A DNA stretch of 64,000 bases from Methanospirillum stamsii (GTDB lineage: Archaea; Halobacteriota; Methanomicrobia; Methanomicrobiales; Methanospirillaceae), in the NCBI RefSeq assembly GCF_003173335.1, contig NZ_QGMZ01000018.1:221183-285182 (forward strand). The letters run 5' to 3'. Positions 17,421-26,642 of the stretch are shown in pieces (the stretch's first letter is position 1; every line of letters begins with the position of its first letter). The translations under genes and the position numbers were made by a program. A model generated the notes under the pieces. That model was not told the origin of the DNA. It worked only from the letters and a program-made list of their open reading frames with translations, and searched no databases.

Positions 17421-19517
17421 ATGAAAGTAGGAATAAATAAAAATCAGGTTTACCTGGGCTTTGTCCTGGTAATCCTCCTTCTGATGGTTGGACCTGTTAT
17501 GGGGTCTGGTGAAATTCTATTTGAAGGTCCGTTGTCATTGTCTGATAATACTGTTGAAATTTCATCATATGTTTCGGATGAATCATATGAAATCCCTGCC
17601 AACACCCCTCTTGGAGCTTTGGCAACAGTAGTTGATCTTCCATTGAAGATCACGGACAAATCCTTTGAAAAAAACGGAATATTGATGCTTGATGCAATCG
17701 GCTCTTTTGAATATGACAAAGCCCAGGGAAAAACCTGGGTTTGTGTTGTAAATGGAGCAACCCTTGATGATTACGGGAGTCCGGAAACAGACGGACTGAA
17801 TATTAAAGTTCTTTCTCCAGGTGATGAGGTTTCATTTTTCTATGGGGAGAAACCCGTAAGTGCCGATAATGCAGAAGCTTCAGTATTATTCAGCGATGAG
17901 AATTCTGGTTTGGTTCAAGATCTACCGGATAATCAGGATCAAGGTTTAGTATCTGCCGGAGATCAAATTGAGGAAGGAAATTCTTTGCAGATTGATGCAG
18001 ATGAATGGTCTATCAGCCTTACCGGAGCCATTTCTGATGAAATCAACCAGACCTTCTTTGAAGAATCAGCATCCTGCCATAAAGGCTCCTTTACTGATGA
18101 AGACGGGAATGAGTACACCGGGATTCCCCTCTGGAGACTGCTTGGATGGGTAGATGATGAAGTGTCTCATGGCTCTGAAGGATTTAATGATGCTGCTTTC
18201 GAATCCGGGTATGTGGTCGTTGTAAAAGCCGGAGACGGATATTCGAGAGAATTTTCAACGAAGGATCTTACAACTTCTGATGAAATTATCATCGCCAACA
18301 ATATGAATGGAGAACCTCTCGCAGCAGATGGAGAAAAACCTTCATATCCATTGAAACTTGTCGGGCCTACCATCACCGGTGGTAATTCTGTTGGTAATAT
18401 TGTCGAAATAGAATTAATCGGATTGCCCGTTTTCTCTGAAAAATCCGGTTCAGATAGTACCGAGCAATCTGAACAAAAAGAAATTCCACAGATACATATC
18501 GTGAAGTACGAAACGGATGGAAAAACCATCATCAACGAGACAACGGTTGATTATCAATGGATGGAGGATAATCTAGAAGTTATTGGTGATGGAAAAACCA
18601 CCTATAAATATGAAGGGATTACGAATAATCCTGAAGATCTTTGGAATAGTAACCAGTCATTTTCGAATGGTTTCAAGATTGAATCCGCAGTAAAAGGAAC
18701 TCTCCTTCGCGACCTGGTAAACCTAGTTGGTGGGATGGAACCGGGAACATTGGTAAAACTGGTTGCTTCGGATGGGTATGAAACAAAACTAGGGTATCCC
18801 TCTGTATATCCCAATCCTGCTGCACTTGACCTTGCCGGAGATCCATTTCTGGCCTTCGCAAAAGGTGACAAGGTAGTCCCTGACTTTAAAGAAGGGTACC
18901 AGTTATTCTTCACCGGTGGAGATGACCAGGTCTTTTCAAACTGGGATATGCATGAGACCATGGACTCTAACCACTGGCACTATTACTGGGAAAGCGGAGT
19001 CCAGTACCCTTCAGCTGGTGGCCTTGCAGCAAAATATATTGAGACTATTGAGGTTTATTCAGAGCCGGAATCGGAATGGGGACTTATTCTTGATGGGACA
19101 CAGATCGGTGGGGTGAAAACTGATATTTCCAGTGGCTATTTCGATTCAGCTCTCGTCTGCCAGTTTGGCTCTAACCATGTGGCAACATATACCGATTCTG
19201 ATGGAAAAACCTGGAAAGGTATGCCTCTCTGGTTCCTCTGTGGATTTGTAGATGATGCCGATCAACATTCGAATAATGCATACAATGAGTCTCTTGCAGA
19301 TAGCGGATATCAGATTGTCATTACCGGAACAGATGGTACATCAATCACCCTTGAGAGTGCTGATGTGAAACGTTCCGGCGATTATATCCTCGCCTCTATC
19401 CGGGACGATATACTGATTCCAAAGGACGATGCATCCTGGCCACTCGTTCTCACCGGATCTGGTGTCTCTGATCCGGTTATGGCTGTAGAGAAGATAGAAC
19501 TCAAATCCCTGCAATAA
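17421..19517 (+). CDS. Large exported protein with DUF4430-like and repeated sulfite-oxidase-fold-like domains
   Basis: A 698-residue surface protein starting at the ATG at 17421, which has GGTGA five bases upstream; an ATG at 17400 is an alternative. After the signal peptide, a DUF4430-like module spans about 45-150. Two related modules follow, at about 190-345 and 555-698. Each has a GxPLWxLxGxVDD loop, a GYxxVxxxxDG strand and a final lysine/glutamate strand. This pattern resembles the molybdopterin-binding fold of sulfite oxidase but without its ligating cysteine. Between them (about 370-550) is a module with DYQWMEDNLEVIGDGKTT that recurs in the 21043-21894 protein. It heads a tungstate/molybdate-type ABC transporter cluster and may capture the metal or a cofactor outside the cell. 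Confidence 0.75.
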   Translation: MKVGINKNQVYLGFVLVILLLMVGPVMGSGEILFEGPLSLSDNTVEISSYVSDESYEIPANTPLGALATVVDLPLKITDKSFEKNGILMLDAIGSFEYDKAQGKTWVCVVNGATLDDYGSPETDGLNIKVLSPGDEVSFFYGEKPVSADNAEASVLFSDENSGLVQDLPDNQDQGLVSAGDQIEEGNSLQIDADEWSISLTGAISDEINQTFFEESASCHKGSFTDEDGNEYTGIPLWRLLGWVDDEVSHGSEGFNDAAFESGYVVVVKAGDGYSREFSTKDLTTSDEIIIANNMNGEPLAADGEKPSYPLKLVGPTITGGNSVGNIVEIELIGLPVFSEKSGSDSTEQSEQKEIPQIHIVKYETDGKTIINETTVDYQWMEDNLEVIGDGKTTYKYEGITNNPEDLWNSNQSFSNGFKIESAVKGTLLRDLVNLVGGMEPGTLVKLVASDGYETKLGYPSVYPNPAALDLAGDPFLAFAKGDKVVPDFKEGYQLFFTGGDDQVFSNWDMHETMDSNHWHYYWESGVQYPSAGGLAAKYIETIEVYSEPESEWGLILDGTQIGGVKTDISSGYFDSALVCQFGSNHVATYTDSDGKTWKGMPLWFLCGFVDDADQHSNNAYNESLADSGYQIVITGTDGTSITLESADVKRSGDYILASIRDDILIPKDDASWPLVLTGSGVSDPVMAVEKIELKSLQ

Positions 19518-19596
19518 ATGGGTGATGTCTGATTTCGCATACGAATCAGTATCTGACGGGGAAGTGAAATGAAAAATTCAAATCCTCTGTTTTTTT

Positions 19597-20391
19597 ATGA
19601 ATCGTCCTGATCTTTTTACTTCAGTTTGTATTTTTGCCGGATCTCTTCCGGTTTTGCTCATCATTCTTGGTCTTCTGGTACTGACCGGGCTTCAGGTTGC
19701 AGATCCGGAAACATTTATTGATGCGATTTTGGATCCTTCTGTTATTGATTCGATTCTCCTGACCTTTACCGCTGCTGCCTGTTCTACTCTGATATTATTC
19801 GCAATTGGTACCCCCCTGGCCTATCTCCTTTCAAGACAGAAGTTTCCTTTAAAATCCGTGGTAGAAGGCCTGATTGATCTTCCTCTTGTCATTCCACATA
19901 CCGTTGCAGGCATTATTGTGTATCTCCTGTGTATGAGACAGGGACTTTTAGGTCTGCCAGGATCGCTGGTTGGTATCAGGTTTGAGGAGACTATTGCAGG
20001 CATAATTATTGCAATGCTCTTTGTTTCAGTCCCGTATTACGTTAATACCGTCCGCGAGGGATTCAGTCGGGTTCCGGTCAGACTGGAACAGGTAGCACGC
20101 TCACTTGGGGCAACACCTGGGAGAGCGTTTGTTCAGATTTCACTTCCGCTGACCACTCGTCACATTCTTACCGGAGGGCTCATGGCCTGGGGGAGGGGAG
20201 TCAGTGAGTTTGCTGCAGTTGTGATGATTGCTTATCACCCGATGATTATTTCAACTCTGATTTATCAGCGGTTTAATACCGGAGGACTCTATGCTGCAAC
20301 GGCGGTTGCATTTGTCATGGTAGTCTTTTCTCTCCTTCTTTTTGTGTTTATCCGGATATTGGGCGGACGACTGCTATCGGAGGTCAGATGA
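19597..20391 (+). CDS. Tungstate/molybdate-type ABC transporter permease
   Basis: A 264-residue inner-membrane permease of the ModB/WtpB/TupB group with about six hydrophobic segments. The EAA motif, which docks on the ATPase, is visible as EQVARSLGATPGRAFVQISL (about 164-183), followed by the family's MAWGRGVSEFAAVVMIAY. The gene overlaps the downstream ATPase by 4 bases (ATGA). Together with the binding protein at 22427 this is a complete importer. Molybdate versus tungstate cannot be decided from the permease, although the archaeal setting and FdhD nearby favour tungstate or molybdate over other oxyanions. Confidence 0.88.
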   Translation: MNRPDLFTSVCIFAGSLPVLLIILGLLVLTGLQVADPETFIDAILDPSVIDSILLTFTAAACSTLILFAIGTPLAYLLSRQKFPLKSVVEGLIDLPLVIPHTVAGIIVYLLCMRQGLLGLPGSLVGIRFEETIAGIIIAMLFVSVPYYVNTVREGFSRVPVRLEQVARSLGATPGRAFVQISLPLTTRHILTGGLMAWGRGVSEFAAVVMIAYHPMIISTLIYQRFNTGGLYAATAVAFVMVVFSLLLFVFIRILGGRLLSEVR

Positions 20392-21017
20392 TAAGAATAA
20401 GAGACCTTCTGGTCAGGGTCGGTAGTTTTGAACTACCAGTGAAAAACCTGGATGTTTCAGATAATGATTGGGTAGTGATAACCGGTCGATCAGGTTCTGG
20501 AAAAACAGTATTCCTTGAAACAATTGCCGGGTTTTTTAAACCAGAATCCGGATCAATCATTCTGGATGGGGCTGATATAACTTCTCTTCCTCCGGAAAAA
20601 AGAGGAATTTCTATTGTATTCCAGGATTATTCCCTCTTCCCTCATATGACTGCCCGGGAAAATATCGGATATGGTCTTAAGCTCAGGAATAATCCTGAAA
20701 TTCATAGTATTGTTTCAGATTATGCCCGAATGCTGGGGATTGACTCTCTGCTTGATCGTTCTCCGGCACAACTTTCAGGCGGGGAAAAACAACGGGTTGC
20801 TATTGCACGGGCACTTGTGGTAAACCCGAAGCTGTTATTGCTTGATGAGCCTGCCAGCGCCCTTGATCATGAGACCCGGAGATCACTTTGGAATGATTTG
20901 TGTTCTCTCCATGATCGGGGGGATCTGACCATAATTCATGTAACCCATGACCGGAATGAAGCAGAAGTACTGGGCAATCGCAGAATCATAATTGATGGTG
21001 GAAAATTTGTGGAATAA
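20388..21017 (+). CDS. Tungstate/molybdate-type ABC transporter ATPase
   Basis: A 209-residue ATP-binding cassette: Walker A GRSGSGKT (about 34-41), Q-loop VFQDYSLF, signature LSGGEKQR, Walker B LLLLDEPAS and the H-loop histidine in IIHVTHD. It is shorter than ModC/WtpC of about 350 residues because the C-terminal oxyanion-binding regulatory (MOP) domain is missing. Trans-inhibition by internal molybdate or tungstate, seen in some homologues, is therefore unlikely here. It is translationally coupled to the permease. Confidence 0.9.
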   Translation: MIRIRDLLVRVGSFELPVKNLDVSDNDWVVITGRSGSGKTVFLETIAGFFKPESGSIILDGADITSLPPEKRGISIVFQDYSLFPHMTARENIGYGLKLRNNPEIHSIVSDYARMLGIDSLLDRSPAQLSGGEKQRVAIARALVVNPKLLLLDEPASALDHETRRSLWNDLCSLHDRGDLTIIHVTHDRNEAEVLGNRRIIIDGGKFVE

Positions 21018-21042
21018 AAAATCTCTAAATTTAGGTGTCGAT

Positions 21043-21894
21043 ATGAGTTTTAAGACAAAAAAGCGGGGAAAAAGCCCTTTCCGGATTCATGAAGTCTCAT
21101 TTCTTGTGATGACATTTTTCCTGCTACTGAATCTGGTTTCTCCTGCCTTTGGGGCCCCTACAACATCTCTGACCATACAGGTAATTGAAAATAACACTAC
21201 TGCTTTTGAACGAGTGCTTGATTATCAGTGGATGGAACAGAATCTTCCCGTGATTGGTGACGGAACAACACATTATTATCATCAGGGCCCGGTTTTCAAG
21301 GGAGACCCCTGGGATCCCAATGAGACAGTGAATCTTCGTGATATGGGAGCGATAAAAGGAACGGCAGTGGTGGATATCTGCAATCTTGCCGGTGGACTTG
21401 CAACAGGAGATGAAGTGATGATTAAGGCATCAGACGGATACCATATTCAGTTCACTCCTGATTTTCTCATATCTCCACCTGATCTTGCCGGTCCGCTGAC
21501 AATTGCCTGGTATAACGGAGCAGAAAGTGGGGCTGGAGAACGTCAGGGGACGGGTTATGTTCCTGAATACTTCACTGGTATGCGTCTTATGATATGTGCA
21601 TCAGAAAACCCAAAAACCGGAAAACACGTATTTGGTAATACTGATATGAATATTACGCTTCCTGCAAAAGCCCAGTATTTTTATTCTGGTCTTTATCCTT
21701 CAACAAGCGGATTGTCATCAAAATGGGTTGATGAGGTGCGTATTTACCGTGGTGGATATACCGGAGATCCAAGTGCCCCGATAAAAAGTATTCCGGAACC
21801 AACAAAGACACCTGCATCGGGTTTATCAGTTTTTTCACTCCTTGTTTCAGGTTTAGTCGGAATAACTGCTTTTTATATGAGCCGGAGGGTTTAA
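21043..21894 (+). CDS. Exported, C-terminally anchored protein of the metal-transport locus
   Basis: About 283 residues. I chose the ATG at 21043, preceded by AGGTG at good spacing; an earlier in-frame start lies inside the ATPase gene. A signal peptide covers about 14-38. The mature region has DYQWMEQNLPVIGDGTTHYY, closely matching the central module of the 17421 protein. A Gly-rich KGTAVVDICNLAGGLATGDEV segment and a WYNGAESG segment follow. A TM helix plus basic tail at the C-terminus (about 260-283) would keep it on the outer face of the membrane. It sits between the ATPase and a lipoprotein, whose ATG overlaps its stop. A role in presenting the substrate to the transporter is inferred from context only. 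Confidence 0.75.
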   Translation: MSFKTKKRGKSPFRIHEVSFLVMTFFLLLNLVSPAFGAPTTSLTIQVIENNTTAFERVLDYQWMEQNLPVIGDGTTHYYHQGPVFKGDPWDPNETVNLRDMGAIKGTAVVDICNLAGGLATGDEVMIKASDGYHIQFTPDFLISPPDLAGPLTIAWYNGAESGAGERQGTGYVPEYFTGMRLMICASENPKTGKHVFGNTDMNITLPAKAQYFYSGLYPSTSGLSSKWVDEVRIYRGGYTGDPSAPIKSIPEPTKTPASGLSVFSLLVSGLVGITAFYMSRRV

Positions 21895-22457
21895 TGAATC
21901 AGAAGACAGGATGGCTGGCAGTCTCTCTTATTGTGCTTTCTCTTTTTATGTCTGGATGCATTACAGACGATACCGATGAGAATACCGGAGATGAAAACTG
22001 GAATCTTACTCTTGAATGGGATGGAAATACTCAACACATGAGTCTCTCTGATATCCGAAAAATGCCTTCCTATACCGGGCATGCCTACCTTGTCTCAACT
22101 ACAGGAATACGGTATGGCCCTTATATCGGGACTGGAGCTTTATTGTCTGATATCATCGGGCCCATGGGCGAATTGAATGAAACCAGTCGTCTGTATCTGT
22201 ATGGTTCGGATGAGTATCTCTGGGTGCTAGATAATATTCAGTTAAAAGGAGAAGGATACATCACCTTTGATGAAAATCTAAGTGAAACAGAGAATCAGAT
22301 TATTACTCCGGTCTTGATGTACGAACTTGATGGGAAACCTCTTTCTGAAGAAGATGGAGGGCCGGTCAGGTTTGCTCTCCTCTCAGAAAACCCTGGAGTA
22401 ATAACAGAAGGAAGCGGGTGGGTGAAATGGGTTTCAAAGCTGGAGTTACATCGTTAG
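21894..22457 (+). CDS. Lipoprotein with a sulfite-oxidase-type molybdopterin-binding fold
   Basis: A 187-residue protein with a lipobox (LFMSGC, lipidated cysteine near residue 22). The mature part resembles a small oxidoreductase molybdopterin-binding domain. It has a central strand RYGPYIGTGALLSDII, then ELDGKPLSEEDGGPVRFAL, and finally SGWVKWVSKLEL. These are the places where sulfite-oxidase-fold proteins have the GxPL, GGPxR and KWV motifs. The mature sequence contains no cysteine, so the metal-ligating Cys of true enzymes is absent. It may bind cofactor or oxyanion without catalysis. It overlaps both neighbours and is surely cotranscribed with the ABC transporter. Confidence 0.75.
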   Translation: MNQKTGWLAVSLIVLSLFMSGCITDDTDENTGDENWNLTLEWDGNTQHMSLSDIRKMPSYTGHAYLVSTTGIRYGPYIGTGALLSDIIGPMGELNETSRLYLYGSDEYLWVLDNIQLKGEGYITFDENLSETENQIITPVLMYELDGKPLSEEDGGPVRFALLSENPGVITEGSGWVKWVSKLELHR

Positions 22458-23434
22458 GAAGTATACTCTGCATCTGTCTCATCATTTTTCTATTTTTTTC
22501 CGGATGCACCGATGAGAGAGAAGAAAAAACTCAGGTTCGGGTATTAGCAGCCGGAAGTCTCCTTCTCCCTTTCGAGCAGATTGAAAAACGATTTGAAGAG
22601 AAATATCCGGAAACTGATGTTCTTGTGGAGGGTCATGGAAGCATCCAGTGTATCAGGCAGGTTACTGATCTCAACCGGCAGTTTGACATAGTCGCAGTTG
22701 CGGATGACTCCCTGATCCCCATACTGATGTACAGACCAATGCCAAAGTCGGAAAAAAACTGGACCGATTCTCATGAATTGTTTGGCCGGACAGAAATGGT
22801 CCTGGCATACACGAACAAGAGTGCGTATGCCGGTGAAATAAGTACTGAAAACTGGTATGAAATTCTGATGAAACCTGATGTCAGGTTCGGTTGTGCAAAC
22901 CCGGTTCTTGATGCTTCAGGTTACCGGGCAATTATGGTTCTTGCACTTGCTGACCGGTTTTATAACCGGACTGATATACTGGACACCATCTACACCGGAC
23001 AATTTTCACCCGGTATTCCTGTCCGAATGGATGAATTGGTAACACAGATTCTTTTGCCGGATGTAATGAAACCCTCCTCGCGGAAAGTCACTATCCGGGA
23101 CGGCAGTATCTTTCTGTTATCACTCCTTCAAACCGGTGGGATAGATTATGCTCTTGAGTACCGGTGTGTAGCGGAGGGGGAGAATCTTAAATATATCAGT
23201 CTTCCTGATGCTATCAACCTTGGGAACACCTCATATGCTGATAATTACAAATCTGCAGTTGTAGATTTAAATTTTAAAAGGTTTTCAACAATTGATCTGA
23301 CCCGTATTGGTGCTCCTATTGTATATGCTGTCTGTATCCCGGCATTAGCAGAGCATCCGGAAGAAGCGAGGGTATTTATTGCCGAACTGACTGGTGATAA
23401 TAGTGATGTCTTGGGAATGCCTTATCCAATTTAG
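22427..23434 (+). CDS. Tungstate/molybdate-type ABC transporter substrate-binding lipoprotein
   Basis: About 335 residues, starting at the ATG at 22427; a GTG at 22418 is possible. The lipobox LFFSGC anchors it on the outer membrane face. The mature N-terminus VRVLAAGSLLLPFEQIEKRF and VEGHGSIQCIRQVTDLNRQFDIVAVAD fit the ModA/WtpA periplasmic-binding fold, where AGSL and GHGS supply oxyanion ligands. VRFGCANPVLDASGYRA also matches archaeal WtpA. The gene overlaps the preceding lipoprotein gene by 31 bases in another frame, and it ends the transporter operon. Confidence 0.87.
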   Translation: MGFKAGVTSLGSILCICLIIFLFFSGCTDEREEKTQVRVLAAGSLLLPFEQIEKRFEEKYPETDVLVEGHGSIQCIRQVTDLNRQFDIVAVADDSLIPILMYRPMPKSEKNWTDSHELFGRTEMVLAYTNKSAYAGEISTENWYEILMKPDVRFGCANPVLDASGYRAIMVLALADRFYNRTDILDTIYTGQFSPGIPVRMDELVTQILLPDVMKPSSRKVTIRDGSIFLLSLLQTGGIDYALEYRCVAEGENLKYISLPDAINLGNTSYADNYKSAVVDLNFKRFSTIDLTRIGAPIVYAVCIPALAEHPEEARVFIAELTGDNSDVLGMPYPI

Positions 23435-23479
23435 GGATAACCCTTCACATTTTTGAAAAATGAAAACGAGAGTTGTATT

Positions 23480-24148
23480 CTACTCTGACAACTGCACGTG
23501 TATTTCTACTACTTTTGCAACAGACAGTCCCTTGGCAGAGGGATATGCAGTATTATCGGCGGTATTCATGAAAAAGTGCCAGTATTCTTCAGGCAGAGTA
23601 TTTTTCATGTCCGTGTTACTATAAAGACCGTCAGGGGCGTTAAAGTAGATGCGATATCCACTCTCCTCCGGAAGCAGTCCTTCATCTGCATTCCAGTATG
23701 CCAGTATTACTTCTCCCTGATCATCTGGAACCGAGAATACATTTTCTACCGGTAGTTTCTTTGAAAACCCATCATCAGCAACAAAGGTAATGTTTTCAAT
23801 ATCTTCTGAAATCCCTGCATACTCGAGAATCTCACGTACCGGAACTCCGATAACGCGTGTTTTTAAATTGTCAACATTGAGTGTTGCGTCCTCATCCCAG
23901 AGATTATCCGGTTTGAAGGTAGGCCCCTGGAATGAGAGTTCTACGCCTCCCGGATCTCCAACGGAAGTCATGGTACTATTAATCTCTTCAAATGAAATTT
24001 CAGTCTCACTGACTATTTCTTTTCCGTCGAACGAGTAAGTGATTACTACGATACCCTGCTCTGAAGCTCCGGCTGTTGATACAATGACTATACAGAATAT
24101 GGTTAAAATGGCGCATAAAGCGATGAAATGGATTTTTGGGTGATTCAT
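23480..24148 (-). CDS. Exported protein related to the metal-locus surface proteins
   Basis: A 222-residue secreted protein with a signal peptide at about 8-29. The mature part follows the same plan as the 21043 protein: an N-terminal strand VVITYSFDGKEIVSETEISF, a LSFQGPTFKPDNLWDEDATL segment, GVPVREILEYAG, a DDGF segment, and SGYRIYFNAPDGLYSNTDM. These align with GLYP/NTDM-type motifs of the 21043 and 17421 proteins. It lies convergent to the binding-protein gene, 45 bases from its end, and is probably a stand-alone member of the same system. No ligand can be assigned. Confidence 0.7.
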   Translation of the reverse strand: MNHPKIHFIALCAILTIFCIVIVSTAGASEQGIVVITYSFDGKEIVSETEISFEEINSTMTSVGDPGGVELSFQGPTFKPDNLWDEDATLNVDNLKTRVIGVPVREILEYAGISEDIENITFVADDGFSKKLPVENVFSVPDDQGEVILAYWNADEGLLPEESGYRIYFNAPDGLYSNTDMKNTLPEEYWHFFMNTADNTAYPSAKGLSVAKVVEIHVQLSE

Positions 24149-24207
24149 TCTTTCATTTCTTCCTGCATCACTATTGAAAATGCATATGAGTTTAGGTGAT
24201 TGATCCG

Positions 24208-24222
24208 AATATGTTTATATCA
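24208..24222 (+). promoter_or_regulatory. Probable promoter of thiM
   Basis: The TATA element TTTATAT within CGAATATGTTTATATCA lies about 80 bases before the chosen start of thiM. The expected start site is near 24245, giving a leader of roughly 55 bases. A CATATG palindrome lies just upstream at 24180-24191. No TPP riboswitch consensus is recognisable in the leader. Confidence 0.4.
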
Positions 24223-24300
24223 TTGGACTTCTTCAGGGAATATTCAAGGACCAGTGCCGAATGGTTTTTTAACATTTTCGTGAGAAGAGATGAGGATACT

Positions 24301-25095
24301 ATGGAAATGCTTGGAAAATTCATCAGTTCTGTAAGGGAAAAAACCCCACTCGTTCATCATATTACAAATTACGTCACGGTAAACGATTGTGCAAATATCA
24401 CTCTCTGCATCGGTGCTTCTCCGGTTATGGCCCATGCTGAGGAAGAGGTTGAAGAGATGGTATCTATGGCCGGAGCCCTTGTCCTGAACATCGGGACTCT
24501 TGACAGCCAGCAGATAACCCGGATGTTTCTTGCCGGAAAAGCTGCCGGAAAACTGGGTCTCCCTATCATCCTGGATCCGGTCGGTGCGGGTGCTACAAGT
24601 TTTCGGACCAAAACCGCCCAGCGAATGATACAGGAGTTACCAATTTCGGTACTTAAGGGAAATGCCGGAGAAATCGGAACCCTTGCCGGAATACAGGCAG
24701 AGGTCCGGGGAGTTGACTCAGGCGGAATGTCCGGGGATCCGGTGGAAATTACCCGGATACTTGCGGAAAGGCTTGGCAGCACCGTTGTAATGAGCGGGGT
24801 TATCGATGTTGTCAGCGATGGGAACTGTATTATGCAGTGTGAAAATGGTCATCCTTTCATGGGTCGGTTATCCGGAACCGGATGTATGGCGGCATCTATT
24901 ATCGGGGCATGTGCTGCAGTCTTTTCTGATTATCTCCGGTCATCAGCCGCCGGAATCACTGCATTTGGAATCGCCGGAGAACGGGCTGCTGCTGATGCTG
25001 CTGGTCCGGGTTCCTTTAAATATCGCCTGTTTGATCATATGGCGACAGTTACCGGAGATGATGTCAACCAATACGGAAGGGTCCGTGTTCTGTAA
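24301..25095 (+). CDS. thiM: Hydroxyethylthiazole kinase
   Basis: Phosphorylates 4-methyl-5-(2-hydroxyethyl)thiazole for salvage of the thiamine thiazole half. The 264-residue length from the ATG at 24301 (GAGG six bases upstream) fits the family. [17 protein letters not shown] (about 16-32) is the highly conserved thiazole-binding start. LDPVGAGAT and LKGNAGEI follow, and [14 protein letters not shown] contains the catalytic cysteine of the anion hole. No other thiamine gene is nearby. The following transporter is in the same direction after 71 bases and could move a precursor, though that is only a guess. Confidence 0.94.
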   Translation: MEMLGKFISSVREKTPLVHHITNYVTVNDCANITLCIGASPVMAHAEEEVEEMVSMAGALVLNIGTLDSQQITRMFLAGKAAGKLGLPIILDPVGAGATSFRTKTAQRMIQELPISVLKGNAGEIGTLAGIQAEVRGVDSGGMSGDPVEITRILAERLGSTVVMSGVIDVVSDGNCIMQCENGHPFMGRLSGTGCMAASIIGACAAVFSDYLRSSAAGITAFGIAGERAAADAAGPGSFKYRLFDHMATVTGDDVNQYGRVRVL

Positions 25096-25166
25096 AACCA
25101 CAAGGCAAAAACTCCGGGATAATTTCACAACCTTCATAGCATGCCGGGTGATATTTACATCCCTTC

Positions 25167-26555
25167 ATGAAGCGGCCGGATATCCCTCTGTATACTTTAA
25201 TCATCGCACTTTTTTGTGGTTTTCTTACTCCCTTTGATATTTCAGCGGTTAATATTGCCCTGCCTTCCATCGCCGATGAATTTTCTCTTGATGCGGTGTC
25301 ACTGAGCTGGCTGAATAGTATCTACCTGCTGGCCTCTGCAGCATTTCTGGTTCCTTTTGGAAAAATTGGTGACATATTTGGGAGAAAAAAGGTTCTTCAC
25401 ATCGGAATTACTGTTTTTACCATTGCATCCGGACTTATGATCCTCTCGGTTTCTTCAGAGATGCTCCTCTCCTCACGGTTATTACAGGGAATCGGTGCAG
25501 CCATGATCTACGGAACCGCAGTTGCCATCCTGACCTCGGTTACGAATCCCATGAAACGAGGGAAAGTGCTTGGAATCTACACAACATCCGTCTATCTTGG
25601 GCTTTCAGCCGGACCATTTCTTGGAGGTATCCTGGTATCGGAGTTTGGATGGCGTAGCATCTTTCTTATCAATATTCCCATAGGTCTTTGTATCATTGCC
25701 ATGATATCGCTGTTTCTCCGGGGAGAATGGGCAGATGCAGCCGGAGAACGGTTTGACCTGAAAGGAGCCCTCCTTTATGGTATCAGTCTGACCGCAATTA
25801 TGATCGGATTTTCCGAGCTTCCAAAGATCCATGGATATGCCTCACTGGCCCTTGGTTTCATTATAATGGGATTATTCATTTTCCATGACCATCGGGAAGA
25901 ATATCCCTTGATTCATTTTTCGTTATTCAGTAAGAACCGGGTCTTTGCCTGTTCCAATCTAGCCGCACTCATCAACTATGGTTCTACCTTTGCGATTACG
26001 TTCTTTTTAAGTCTCTATCTTCAGTATATCCGGGGATTTGGATCATTAGAGGCTGGGTTCATCCTGGTCGCACAACCGGTGGTGCAGGCTGCTTTTTCAT
26101 CATATGCTGGAAGCTTGTCAGACCGGATTGAGCCTGGAAAAATATCCTCTGCAGGAATGGCGGTAATAGCGGTCGGTCTGATAGCACTCAGTTTTCTCTC
26201 CCCGGAAACTTCCATGATTGTTTTGATGGTAATTCTCGCTGTTATTGGCCTTGGTTATGCTCTCTTCTCGTCTCCGAATACTAATGCCATCATGAGTTCG
26301 GTAGAAAAAAGGTATTACGGGATTGCATCCGGAACTCTTGGAACGATGCGGCTTTTGGGCCAGATGTTCTCGATGGGAATAGCGATGATGATAATCGCCG
26401 TTGTCGTTGGAAAAGTAGAGATTACTCCGGAGGTATCCGGACAACTTATGAGTGCTATGAGTATCGGGTTTCAGTTATTCTCCGTGCTCTGTATTCTGGG
26501 GATATTCTTCTCCATGGTCCGGGGAAATCTTCGGGATCAGAATATTGGTGACTGA
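25167..26555 (+). CDS. MFS transporter of the 14-TM DHA2 drug-exporter type
   Basis: A 462-residue integral membrane protein with many hydrophobic segments. Family motifs are visible: DISAVNIALPSIADEF in TM1, GKIGDIFGRKKVLHIG (motif A) at about 65-80, and GAAMIYGTAVAILTSV. The motif-C-like SAGPFLGGILVSEFGWRSIF lies at about 149-168. These fit EmrB/QacA-type drug:H+ antiporters. The natural substrate is unknown. It is convergent with the sulfur-relay operon and follows thiM, which is the only hint of a non-drug role. Confidence 0.88.
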   Translation: MKRPDIPLYTLIIALFCGFLTPFDISAVNIALPSIADEFSLDAVSLSWLNSIYLLASAAFLVPFGKIGDIFGRKKVLHIGITVFTIASGLMILSVSSEMLLSSRLLQGIGAAMIYGTAVAILTSVTNPMKRGKVLGIYTTSVYLGLSAGPFLGGILVSEFGWRSIFLINIPIGLCIIAMISLFLRGEWADAAGERFDLKGALLYGISLTAIMIGFSELPKIHGYASLALGFIIMGLFIFHDHREEYPLIHFSLFSKNRVFACSNLAALINYGSTFAITFFLSLYLQYIRGFGSLEAGFILVAQPVVQAAFSSYAGSLSDRIEPGKISSAGMAVIAVGLIALSFLSPETSMIVLMVILAVIGLGYALFSSPNTNAIMSSVEKRYYGIASGTLGTMRLLGQMFSMGIAMMIIAVVVGKVEITPEVSGQLMSAMSIGFQLFSVLCILGIFFSMVRGNLRDQNIGD

Positions 26556-26568
26556 TGTCACCGTTAAT

Positions 26569-26588
26569 TTGTCAGGGACACCCGACAA
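26569..26588. terminator. Hairpin between convergent genes
   Basis: TTGTC-A-GGG-ACA-CCC-GACAA forms an 8-bp stem with one bulged A and a 3-base loop. It lies between the convergent MFS and iscU-like genes, so it probably marks transcript ends. There is no strong T-tract directly after it. Confidence 0.4.
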
Positions 26589-26642
26589 CTTTACCCTTGC
26601 AATTACTGACTTTCCAGGATGAAAAGTGGTATCAAAAATTGG

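Noticed and set aside
24192..24300. Possible TPP riboswitch before thiM
   Set aside because: I could not find the conserved CUGAGA and related TPP core sequences in the leader.
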